Positions 1 to 8,207 of a stretch of 11,343 nt of DNA are shown here, one piece after another. The DNA is from Bacteroidia bacterium (GTDB taxonomy: Bacteria > Bacteroidota > Bacteroidia > Bacteroidales > Azobacteroidaceae). Location: assembly GCA_025996865.1 (NCBI GenBank), contig BNTV01000142.1, positions 1-11,343 of the forward strand. Direction: 5' to 3'. The notes below the pieces were generated by a model, which saw only the letters and a list, made by a program, of their open reading frames with translations, searched no databases and had not been told where the DNA came from. Made by a program: the position numbers and the translations under genes. Position 1 is the first letter of the stretch, and the number at the start of each line of letters is the position of its first letter.

Positions 1-1584
<1,584 letters not shown>

Positions 1585-1585
1585 T

Positions 1586-3325
1586 ATGCTTATCGGCATA
1601 TCATCCAATTATATAGAAAATAAATCCTGCCTTGCCGACGCATACACAAATGCAGTAATCAAGGCGGGAGGAACTCCTGTCCTGATTCCGGTTACTACCG
1701 ACAAAACCATTCTGGAAGATATTGTTTCCCATATCGACGGTTTAATATTATCCGGTGGCGGCGATGTGTATTCTCCTCTGTTTGGCGAAGAATTGCATCC
1801 GACAGTCACCGATTACAATCTCGACCGGGACCAATATGACCTCGCATTGGTTCAATTGGCAACCGAACGGCAAATGCCGGTTTTGGGCATTTGCCGCGGA
1901 CATCAGGTAATAAACGTCGCTTTCGGAGGTACACTCATTCAAGATATACCCTCGCAAGTTCCCGAATCAAAAATCGCCCATAATCAAGTAGAAGCGCGCG
2001 ATGTTGCTACACATTCGGTACGGATTGATTCCGAATCCAAACTGTATCAAATCGTTAAACAAAATGATTTGTTGGTTAATTCGTTTCATCACCAAGCGGT
2101 AAAAGCCGTTGCCCCGGAATTTAATGCCGTTGCATTTTCCGAAGACGGCATCGTTGAAGCGATAGAGTCGGAAGAAGGGAAAGCGATTCTGGGCGTTCAA
2201 TGGCATCCGGAAACGATGGCTGTGGCCAATGATGCTGTTATGGTCGATACTTTCAAATACTTGGTTAGCGAAGCCGCTTTGTTCGGGAGAGCCAAGGAAA
2301 TCCATAAAAAAATCATTTCGCTTGATTCTCATACCGATACCCCGATGTTTTTTAGATACGGTATCGATATCGGAAAAGCCAATCCGGTTTTTAAAATCAA
2401 TCCTGAAGATTTGGGAGCAGAAGAGAATATTCCGGTAAATTACGAGCTGAAAGTAGATGTCCCGAAAATGCAAAAAGGAATGGTGGACGCTGCGGTGATG
2501 GTTGCTTATTTGCCGCAAGGCGCTCGTACCGAGCAAGCATCGAAAAGAGCCGCCGATAAAACTTTTTCCATTCTCAATACCTTGCTCAAGCAAATTGATA
2601 AAAACAAAAATACGATAGGGCAGGCAAAAACGGTAGCCGACTTGCAACGGCTGAAAAAAGAAGGGAAAAAAGCCATCTTATTGGGTGTCGAAAACGGTTA
2701 CGGAATAGGGAAAGACCTCGCCAATTTGCAAAAACTCGCCGATATGGGCGTAGTATATATCACCTTGTGTCACAACAAACACAACGATATTTGCGACTCT
2801 CACAGAGGAAAGCCTGAACATAAAGGCCTGAGTGAATATGGGAAAAAAGCCGTCAAAGAAATGAATCGGGTGGGGATTATCGTTGATATTTCCCATACTT
2901 CCGAAAAAACTTCGTTCGATGTACTGGCATTGAGCAAATATCCGGTCATTGCTTCCCATTCGTCGGTTAAAACCTTGTGTAACAATACCCGCAATATCTC
3001 AGACGAACTGATGAAAGCCATTGCCGAAAAAGACGGCGTGATTCAGGTTTGCCTTTACAGGGGATTTATCAAGAAAAGCGGCAAAGCCACCGTCAAAGAT
3101 GCGGTCGATCACATTGATTACATTGTGAAAAAAGCAGGAATCAACCATGTAGGTATCGGTTCCGATTTCGATGGCGGCGGTGAACTGACCGGTTTAAAAA
3201 ATGCCGGCGAAATGCCTCAAATTACGCTCGAACTGTTGCGGCGTGGCTATTCGGAAGAAGCGATTGCTAAAATTTGGGGCGGAAATTTTATGCGCGTGAT
3301 GAACGCTGTAAAAGTCAAAAAATAA
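1586..3325 (+). CDS. Fused C26 gamma-glutamyl hydrolase and M19 dipeptidase
   Basis: A 579-residue protein with two complete hydrolase domains. Residues 1-229 are a class I glutamine-amidotransferase-like domain of peptidase family C26 (PuuD / gamma-glutamyl hydrolase type): SGGGD at 56-60, the nucleophile elbow GICRGHQ with Cys103, FHHQ at 167-170, and QWHPE with His207 and Glu209, giving a full Cys-His-Glu triad. Residues from about 237 to 579 are an M19 (renal-dipeptidase-like) domain: HTD (His249, Asp251), Glu369 in GVENG, His437 in VDISH, His458 in ASHSS, Arg469, and Asp527 in GSDFDG, so the dinuclear zinc site looks intact. No signal peptide or membrane segment is seen, suggesting a cytoplasmic enzyme. 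C26 enzymes cleave gamma-glutamyl bonds and M19 enzymes cleave dipeptides, so sequential breakdown of gamma-glutamyl peptides is a reasonable inference; the substrate is unknown. It begins one base after the gyrB stop, probably in one transcript. An ATG at 1577 (three residues longer, overlapping gyrB) is also possible. Confidence 0.9.
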   Translation: MLIGISSNYIENKSCLADAYTNAVIKAGGTPVLIPVTTDKTILEDIVSHIDGLILSGGGDVYSPLFGEELHPTVTDYNLDRDQYDLALVQLATERQMPVLGICRGHQVINVAFGGTLIQDIPSQVPESKIAHNQVEARDVATHSVRIDSESKLYQIVKQNDLLVNSFHHQAVKAVAPEFNAVAFSEDGIVEAIESEEGKAILGVQWHPETMAVANDAVMVDTFKYLVSEAALFGRAKEIHKKIISLDSHTDTPMFFRYGIDIGKANPVFKINPEDLGAEENIPVNYELKVDVPKMQKGMVDAAVMVAYLPQGARTEQASKRAADKTFSILNTLLKQIDKNKNTIGQAKTVADLQRLKKEGKKAILLGVENGYGIGKDLANLQKLADMGVVYITLCHNKHNDICDSHRGKPEHKGLSEYGKKAVKEMNRVGIIVDISHTSEKTSFDVLALSKYPVIASHSSVKTLCNNTRNISDELMKAIAEKDGVIQVCLYRGFIKKSGKATVKDAVDHIDYIVKKAGINHVGIGSDFDGGGELTGLKNAGEMPQITLELLRRGYSEEAIAKIWGGNFMRVMNAVKVKK

Positions 3326-3326
3326 T

Positions 3327-3334
3327 TACCTTTG
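3327..3334 (+). promoter_or_regulatory. Bacteroidota -7 box (TACCTTTG)
   Basis: A perfect match to the TAnnTTTG -7 element used by the main sigma factor of Bacteroidota. It lies directly after the stop codon of the fused hydrolase and 33 bases before the glutaminyl cyclase start, implying a short leader of about 25-30 bases. I see no clear -33 TTG partner at the expected spacing, so the call rests on the -7 box and its position. Confidence 0.6.
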
Positions 3335-3366
3335 TACAAATTTTCATTCAATCTAAAATATTCAAT

Positions 3367-4341
3367 ATGTCAAAGTATATAACATTCATTTTATTCTGCA
3401 TGTTGATGAGTTTTTCCTGTAAACAAGCTCCCCAAGCGAATAATACCGTCGAAATAAAAGTCCCGGCTTTCAATGCCGACAGCGCTTATTCTTACACCGA
3501 AAAGCAAGTTTCATTCGGCCCGCGCGTCCCCGGCACAACTGCTCATGACTCCTGCGGAAACTATTTAGCCGGTGAATTAAGACGATTCGGAGCCGCAGTC
3601 ACCGAACAGAAAGCGACTTTGCATCTTTTGGATAATTCCCCGATTGCTATCAAAAATATCATTGGTTCCTTTCAACCGGAAAACAAAAACCGAATTCTTC
3701 TCTGTGCGCATTGGGATTCAAGGCCTTATGCCGATCATGACCAGGACAGCAAGAATTGGTATACACCTATCGACGGAGCCAACGACGGCGCCGGCTCCTG
3801 CGCTGCTTTGCTGGAAATAGCCCGTCAGGTACAAACCTCTCAACCGGCTGTGGGTATTGATATTATCTTTTTCGATGCAGAAGATTGGGGAAAACCTGAT
3901 TTTCCAGTCAAGGACAAACATTACGGCAATTGGTGCATGGGTTCCGAATATTGGGCGAAAAATCCGCATGTTCTCAATTACAATGCACGATACGGCATCC
4001 TTTTAGATATGGTGAGCGGTACGAATGCGCTATTTTTCAAGGAAGAAGAATCTACGCGACAGGCCTCTCATGTCGTAAAAAAAGTTTGGGAAGCCGCACA
4101 AGCCACCGGTTATGAAGCCTATTTTCCCAACCGGCCGGGAAGCGGCATTGTAGATGACCACCTTCAGGTAATGAAATATCGAAAAATTCCTTGCATCGAC
4201 ATTATCCAAACCAATCCGGAATCCGAACAGGGTTTTGCCTCTTATTGGCATACGTTGGACGATTCGATGAAAAGCGTGGATAAAAAAACTTTACAAGCTG
4301 TCGGTCAGACGGTTTTGTACGTATTGTATAAAGAAAAATAA
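3367..4341 (+). CDS. Glutaminyl cyclase-like lipoprotein (M28 family)
   Basis: A 324-residue M28-fold protein that best fits the mammalian-type (type II) glutaminyl-peptide cyclotransferases known from Porphyromonas and related genera, which convert N-terminal glutamine of exported proteins to pyroglutamate. The N-terminus is a lipoprotein signal with a hydrophobic stretch at 4-16 and a lipobox-like SFSC with Cys18. No acidic export signal follows the cysteine, so a periplasm-facing location is more likely than surface display. Predicted zinc ligands are Asp140 (GAND), Asp173 (DAED) and His295 (YWHTLDD); the catalytic acid is Glu172. Asp214 (LLDM), Asp263/Asp264 (VDDH) and Trp294 before the histidine also correspond to cyclase active-site positions. 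One metal site with Trp before His favours a cyclase over an M28 aminopeptidase, though the latter is not excluded. The ATG at 3367 was chosen because it gives the lipoprotein signal and lies behind a -7 box; an in-frame ATG at 3274 lies inside the upstream gene. Confidence 0.85.
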   Translation: MSKYITFILFCMLMSFSCKQAPQANNTVEIKVPAFNADSAYSYTEKQVSFGPRVPGTTAHDSCGNYLAGELRRFGAAVTEQKATLHLLDNSPIAIKNIIGSFQPENKNRILLCAHWDSRPYADHDQDSKNWYTPIDGANDGAGSCAALLEIARQVQTSQPAVGIDIIFFDAEDWGKPDFPVKDKHYGNWCMGSEYWAKNPHVLNYNARYGILLDMVSGTNALFFKEEESTRQASHVVKKVWEAAQATGYEAYFPNRPGSGIVDDHLQVMKYRKIPCIDIIQTNPESEQGFASYWHTLDDSMKSVDKKTLQAVGQTVLYVLYKEK

Positions 4342-4347
4342 TTCAAG

Positions 4348-4773
4348 ATGGCTACAATTAAGGAAATTCAGGAACAGATTATCGAAGAATTTTCCGTTTT
4401 TGAAGATTGGATGGATAAATATGCTTTACTCATCGAAATGGGTAATGAACTTCAACCTTTGGACCCCAAATATAAAACGTCTAACAATCTCATCGAAGGT
4501 TGTCAAAGCCGGGTTTGGTTACAAGCCGATTGGACAGATGGGAAGATTGTATTTCAAGGCGATAGCGATGCCGTTATCGTGAAAGGGATTGTCTTCTTGT
4601 TGATTCGGGTGCTGTCGGGACATACTCCCGATGAAATCCTTTCAGCGGATTTGCATTTTATCAATGACATCGGATTGAGAGAACACCTCTCTCCCACGCG
4701 TTCCAACGGTTTGGTATCGATGCTCAAACAAATGAAACTCTATGCAATCGCTTTTAACAATGCGAAAACTTAA
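4348..4773 (+). CDS. sufE: SufE-family cysteine desulfuration protein
   Basis: A 141-residue SufE-like protein, close to the family's usual length. SufE accepts persulfide sulfur from the cysteine desulfurase SufS on a conserved cysteine and passes it to the SufBCD scaffold for Fe-S cluster assembly in the cytosol. The signature LIEGCQSRVWL carries the acceptor Cys52, and the C-terminal half shows the helical pattern with SPTRSNGL typical of the family. It begins six bases after the stop of the glutaminyl cyclase gene, and the following methyltransferase overlaps its 3' end, so the three are probably one operon. No sufS, sufB, sufC or sufD is visible nearby, so its partners must be encoded elsewhere. 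The CsdE paralogue in the same family cannot be separated by sequence alone, but SufE is the usual form in Bacteroidota. Confidence 0.93.
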   Translation: MATIKEIQEQIIEEFSVFEDWMDKYALLIEMGNELQPLDPKYKTSNNLIEGCQSRVWLQADWTDGKIVFQGDSDAVIVKGIVFLLIRVLSGHTPDEILSADLHFINDIGLREHLSPTRSNGLVSMLKQMKLYAIAFNNAKT

Positions 4774-5305
4774 AATCACCGAACTGAAACGTTTGAATCA
4801 AGCAGAATTTAAACAAGCAAAAAAAATTCCTTTGGTTGTTGTTTTGGACAATGTGAGAAGCCTTCATAATGTCGGTTCCGTCTTCCGGACTTCCGATGCT
4901 TTTCTGGTTGAAGCGGTTTATTTGTGCGGAATTACAGCAACTCCGCCTCATGCTGAAATCCACAAAACGGCTTTAGGCGCAGAAGATTCCGTTACTTGGA
5001 AATATTTTGAAAAAACCTTGGATGCCGTCGGAGAACTAAAACAGCAAAATTATCACATTGCAGCCGTCGAACAGGCTGAAAACAGCATTTCCTTAGAAAA
5101 ACTCACGCTTAAAAATGGAAAGTATGCCATTATTTTCGGAAATGAAGTCAAAGGAATCGACCAGGAAGTCATGAACCGGTGCGATTCCTGCATTGAAATT
5201 CCGCAATTCGGCACCAAACATTCGCTCAATGTTTCGGTTACGGCCGGGATTGTTATTTGGGAATTTAGCCGGAGATGTGTGTGTTATCTGAAAAATTTCA
5301 TGTAA
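4760..5305 (+). CDS. SpoU/TrmH-family RNA methyltransferase
   Basis: A 181-residue SPOUT-class enzyme predicted to transfer a methyl group from S-adenosylmethionine to a ribose 2'-OH in tRNA or rRNA. The three SpoU motifs are present. Motif 1 spans about 30-46 (LDNVRSLHNVGSVFRTSD) with Asn38 and Arg43. Motif 2 is FGNEVKG at 126-132 with Glu129. Motif 3 is IPQFGTKHSLNVSV at 147-160, forming the trefoil-knot cofactor site. There is no N-terminal L30e-like RNA-binding domain, so it is the short form of the family. The exact RNA target cannot be read from the sequence. The start at 4760 overlaps sufE by 14 bases; an ATG at 4742 would add six residues and a longer overlap and is less likely. The C-terminus ends in a cysteine-containing tail after the usual end helix, a small oddity. 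It is probably co-transcribed with the two genes before it. Confidence 0.9.
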   Translation: MRKLKITELKRLNQAEFKQAKKIPLVVVLDNVRSLHNVGSVFRTSDAFLVEAVYLCGITATPPHAEIHKTALGAEDSVTWKYFEKTLDAVGELKQQNYHIAAVEQAENSISLEKLTLKNGKYAIIFGNEVKGIDQEVMNRCDSCIEIPQFGTKHSLNVSVTAGIVIWEFSRRCVCYLKNFM

Positions 5306-5310
5306 ATTTG
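5303..5310 (+). promoter_or_regulatory. Bacteroidota -7 box (TAAATTTG)
   Basis: A perfect TAnnTTTG match whose first three bases are the TAA stop codon of the methyltransferase gene. Transcription starting a few bases downstream would leave a leader of only about 15-20 bases before the TTG start of the response regulator. No convincing -33 element is seen. It suggests that the two-component system has its own promoter rather than depending on read-through. Confidence 0.6.
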
Positions 5311-5335
5311 TCGGAGAAATTAAAAACGAAAAATT

Positions 5336-6697
5336 TTGGAAAAATCCGGTAAAATACTAATTATTGACGACAACGAAGACGTGCTTTTTGCCTTGAACGC
5401 CGTATTGAATCCTTTTGCGGAAAAAATCAAGGTAAGTGCCAATCCCGAAAAAATCGGATATTATATGGAAGCGTTCCATCCCGATCTTATTCTGCTGGAT
5501 ATGAATTTCCATAAAGATGTCGTGAGTGGCAAAGAAGGTTTTTACTGGTTGGAAAAAATTTTGGAAACCGACCCCGATGCAATTGTTATTCTGATGACAG
5601 CTTATGCCGACGCCGAAAAAGCCGTACAAGCCATCAAAGCCGGCGCGACGGATTTTATTTCCAAACCATGGGAAAAGGAAAAGTTGCTGGCAACCATTTT
5701 TTCCGCACTGAAACTGAAAAATTCCCGCCGGCAAATCGAAAACCTTCAGATGCAGGTGCAATCATTGAGCAATGCGGGTTATCCGGAAATTATCGGCAAA
5801 TCGGACGTAATGCTTGATGTTTTCGATATGATCGAAAAACTTTCTGCAACAGAAGCCAACATATTGATTATCGGTGAAAACGGAACAGGAAAGGACTTGA
5901 TCGCCCGCGCAATCTACCACCATTCCCCACGCTCGCAGAAAGTGTTTGCTTTCATTGATTTGGGTACTATTCCCGAAACACTCTTTGAAAGTGAACTGTT
6001 CGGATACCAAAAAGGCGCTTTCACCGATGCCAAAACGGAAAAAGCAGGCCGTATGGAAGTTGCTTCCGGCGGTACGCTCTTTTTAGACGAAATTGGAAAT
6101 TTGTCGCTTCAAGCCCAAGCCAAACTGCTCACTGCCATTGAAAAAAAACAAATTTCCCGGGTGGGTTCCACCTGCTCCATTCCGGTTGATGTGCGGTTTA
6201 TCAGCGCCACCAACCTCAATATTCACGAAGCCGTTTATACCGGTCAATTCCGTCAGGATTTGCTGTATCGCATTAATACGATTGAAATTCATGTCCCGCC
6301 GCTTCGCGAACGCGGAAAAGACATTCTTTTACTTGCGGAATATTTTATCGAACGGTTTTCACACAAATACAAGAAAAATATGCAGGGTCTGTCGTCCGAT
6401 GCCCGGACTAAAATCATGAATTACAGTTGGCCCGGCAATGTGCGCGAATTACAGAATGTGATAGAACGTGCTGTTATTCTTTCGTCCGACAAAATCCTGA
6501 AAGCCGGAAACATTCTGTTACAAACGGTTGAAAGGAAAAAAGAAAATGAAACGCTCAACCTCAGCGAAATAGAACAGAAAACCATCGAAAAAGCGCTGAA
6601 AAGAAGCGATGGAAACCTGAACAAAGCAGCCGAATTGTTGGGAATCACCCGCTATGCCTTGTACCGGAAAATGAAGGAAAAAATCCGATATTTATGA
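5336..6697 (+). CDS. Sigma-54-type response regulator (NtrC family)
   Basis: A 453-residue NtrC-type regulator in three parts. The receiver domain (about 5-125) has the acidic pair Asp11/Asp12, the phosphorylation site Asp55 (LLDM), Thr88 and Lys110. The AAA+ domain (about 150-380) has Walker A GENGTGKD at 180-187, Walker B GGTLFLDEIGN at 245-255, and arginines in FRQDLLYR at 305-312. The Fis-type helix-turn-helix (about 408-450) includes NLNKAAELLGITRYALYRK. It should bind upstream sites and remodel sigma-54 RNA polymerase once phosphorylated. The sigma-54 contact loop reads GAFTDA (227-232) instead of the usual GAFTGA. The start is TTG at 5336: an in-frame stop at 5321 blocks a longer form, and the first in-frame ATG would remove the receiver's acidic pair. 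The kinase gene overlaps its end by ATGA, so the two are translationally coupled partners. No target promoter with a -24/-12 site was found in the window. Confidence 0.95.
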   Translation: MEKSGKILIIDDNEDVLFALNAVLNPFAEKIKVSANPEKIGYYMEAFHPDLILLDMNFHKDVVSGKEGFYWLEKILETDPDAIVILMTAYADAEKAVQAIKAGATDFISKPWEKEKLLATIFSALKLKNSRRQIENLQMQVQSLSNAGYPEIIGKSDVMLDVFDMIEKLSATEANILIIGENGTGKDLIARAIYHHSPRSQKVFAFIDLGTIPETLFESELFGYQKGAFTDAKTEKAGRMEVASGGTLFLDEIGNLSLQAQAKLLTAIEKKQISRVGSTCSIPVDVRFISATNLNIHEAVYTGQFRQDLLYRINTIEIHVPPLRERGKDILLLAEYFIERFSHKYKKNMQGLSSDARTKIMNYSWPGNVRELQNVIERAVILSSDKILKAGNILLQTVERKKENETLNLSEIEQKTIEKALKRSDGNLNKAAELLGITRYALYRKMKEKIRYL

Positions 6698-7986
6698 AGC
6701 AGTACCATTCTAAGTTGTCTTTTCGGATATTATGGGTTGTACTCTCCGCCACGGCAATGGGTTTCATACTGTTTTTCAAATTGTACTGGCTCAGTTTTTT
6801 ATGCTTTATCTTCACCTGTTGGTTTATTTACCGGCTCTTCCTTTTCCAAAGCAGAACTATAAAAGATATGAACCGGCTGGTGGAAGCCATTCGTTTTTCG
6901 GAATTTAATATCTCGTTTCAGCATTTTGTCGAAGAAGGTTTGGCGCCGGAACTCATTCCTAAAATGGAAAAATCCATTGACAGTTTCAATCGCAGGTTGC
7001 GGGAAATGGTGAGCGAGCAAAGTTTTTACGAAATATTGTTGAACCGGATAGATTTCGGCATTTTAATTCTTGATAAATATAAGAGAGTCAGTTGGATAAA
7101 TAAAGCTGCATTAGATATTTTCGGGAAACCTCAACCCCATTTTCTGACCGATTTGAAAAGCGTTTCACCTGATTTGCCCGACATTTTGGATTCCCTGTAT
7201 TCCAAGGAAACGAAAATTATCCGTATCGAACGCGAAAAGAAAATACATCAATTAGCGGTAACCGCCATTTTATTTTTCATCGAAGATAAAGAATTGAAAC
7301 TCATCAGTTTGAAAAACATACAGTCGGTATTGGAAGAAAGCGAAAGCGATGCGTGGAAAAAACTGATTCGCGTCCTGACGCATGAAATCATGAATTCGCT
7401 CACACCGATTATTTCCCTGTCGGAAACTTTTTCCGAACCCACCGATGAAAACCGCGAACTGCTGAACCGTGCCATGCAGACCATCCATCGACGCAGCAAA
7501 GGTCTGGTTGATTTCGTGAACAATTACAAAAAACTAACGCATATTCCACAACCTTTCATCACTCAATTTTCTGCAAGTGAATGGATAGAAGACATAAGCC
7601 GCCTGCTGAAAGCCGATGGTTTTATGTTCGATTACTCGGTTCAACCGGAAAACATACCTATCGCCGCCGACCGGAGTTTGATGGAGCAAGTCCTTATCAA
7701 CCTGATAAAAAACGCCTGCGAATCGGTATCATCCGGGAAACCGGTTTCCGTTCGGGTGACTGTCTCAAAAAACGAATATCAACGTCCCCTCATCAGGGTT
7801 TCCGACAACGGCGAAGGCATTCTGCCGGATGTCATGGACCAAATTTTTGTGCCTTTCTTTACGACCAAAATCAATGGTTCCGGCATCGGGCTAAGCATTT
7901 GCCGGCAAATCATCAATCTGCATGGCGGTACAATCTCCGTTCAATCCGATCCGGATAAAGGCAGTTGTTTTACCATTGTTTTATAA
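6694..7986 (+). CDS. Membrane PAS-domain sensor histidine kinase (NtrY-like)
   Basis: A 430-residue kinase, presumably the partner of the preceding regulator, which it overlaps by four bases (ATGA). Two hydrophobic segments (about 11-29 and 32-50) with almost no loop between them form an N-terminal membrane hairpin, so there is no real periplasmic sensor domain. A helical linker (about 55-110) is followed by a PAS-like domain (about 110-210). The dimerisation/phosphoacceptor helix has LTHEIMNSLTPI with His230; the HExxN pattern is that of kinases that can also act as phosphatases on their regulator. The ATPase domain shows the N box INLIKNACES (335-344), G1 DNGEG (371-375), the F box FVPFFTTK (385-392) and G2 GSGIGL (395-400), all apparently functional. 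The signal is likely cytoplasmic or membrane-derived, sensed through the PAS domain. The ligand and regulon are unknown. Confidence 0.95.
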   Translation: MKQYHSKLSFRILWVVLSATAMGFILFFKLYWLSFLCFIFTCWFIYRLFLFQSRTIKDMNRLVEAIRFSEFNISFQHFVEEGLAPELIPKMEKSIDSFNRRLREMVSEQSFYEILLNRIDFGILILDKYKRVSWINKAALDIFGKPQPHFLTDLKSVSPDLPDILDSLYSKETKIIRIEREKKIHQLAVTAILFFIEDKELKLISLKNIQSVLEESESDAWKKLIRVLTHEIMNSLTPIISLSETFSEPTDENRELLNRAMQTIHRRSKGLVDFVNNYKKLTHIPQPFITQFSASEWIEDISRLLKADGFMFDYSVQPENIPIAADRSLMEQVLINLIKNACESVSSGKPVSVRVTVSKNEYQRPLIRVSDNGEGILPDVMDQIFVPFFTTKINGSGIGLSICRQIINLHGGTISVQSDPDKGSCFTIVL

Positions 7987-8081
7987 ACAGCATTTTACCT
8001 ACCCTGCTCGTGGGACTGCGACTTTTGATAGGATTCAAAGCTAATCATTCAAAAAAAAAATTAAATAAAAAACGCTAAAAA

Positions 8082-8094
8082 GGATAATTAATCC
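8082..8094. promoter_or_regulatory. Possible operator: near-palindrome GGATAATTAATCC
   Basis: A 13-base near-perfect palindrome with one mismatched pair, lying 11 bases upstream of the pyrophosphatase -7 box, about where a -33 element or an operator would sit. A/T-rich surroundings make chance palindromes common, so this is only a candidate binding site. Confidence 0.2.
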
Positions 8095-8105
8095 AAATTT
8101 TGTGC

Positions 8106-8113
8106 TAATTTTG
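8106..8113 (+). promoter_or_regulatory. Bacteroidota -7 box (TAATTTTG)
   Basis: A perfect TAnnTTTG match in the gap between the kinase and pyrophosphatase genes. It implies transcription from about 8118-8122 and a leader of about 85-90 bases to the ATG at 8208, the longest leader in the window. No TTG is present at the usual -33 spacing. Confidence 0.6.
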
Positions 8114-8118
8114 CACCG

Positions 8119-8137
8119 TTTTTATTTTAAATAAAAA
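8119..8137. repeat. A/T-only inverted repeat in the pyrophosphatase leader
   Basis: Nine bases (TTTTTATTT) and their exact reverse complement (AAATAAAAA) flank a single T. It begins about where transcription should start, five bases after the -7 box, so it would lie at the extreme 5' end of the mRNA. As an all-A/T hairpin it would be weak. It could also be a chance product of the A/T-rich gap. Confidence 0.35.
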
Positions 8138-8148
8138 TTCACTACATT

Positions 8149-8158
8149 GGGGAGGAAG
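8149..8158 (+). promoter_or_regulatory. Shine-Dalgarno-like GGGGAGGAAG
   Basis: A strong match to the anti-Shine-Dalgarno end of 16S rRNA, unusual in a window whose other genes lack such sites. The GGAGG core at 8151-8155 lies ten bases before an in-frame TTG at 8166 but about 50 bases before the preferred ATG at 8208. It either marks a TTG start 14 codons further upstream, is a standby ribosome site, or is fortuitous. Confidence 0.35.
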
Positions 8159-8207
8159 TTGGTTTTTGAAGCAAAATTATTTTAATAATATATTTAATAT
8201 CTTGGAA

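Noticed and set aside
1967..2647. Antisense reading frame of about 226 codons opposite the fused hydrolase
   Set aside because: No recognisable domain; it shadows conserved C26 and M19 sequence on the + strand.
3274..3366. Upstream ATG extension of the glutaminyl cyclase
   Set aside because: It overlaps the M19 domain end, starts before the -7 box and would bury the lipoprotein signal.
7987..8050. Terminator after the histidine kinase
   Set aside because: The only stem seen (CCC/GGG around 8002-8014) is three pairs with no following T-run; no convincing terminator could be drawn.
5300..8165. Sigma-54 (-24/-12) target promoter for the regulator
   Set aside because: No TGGC-to-TTGC arrangement with correct spacing was found by eye in the gaps around the two-component genes, so no autoregulatory site is claimed.
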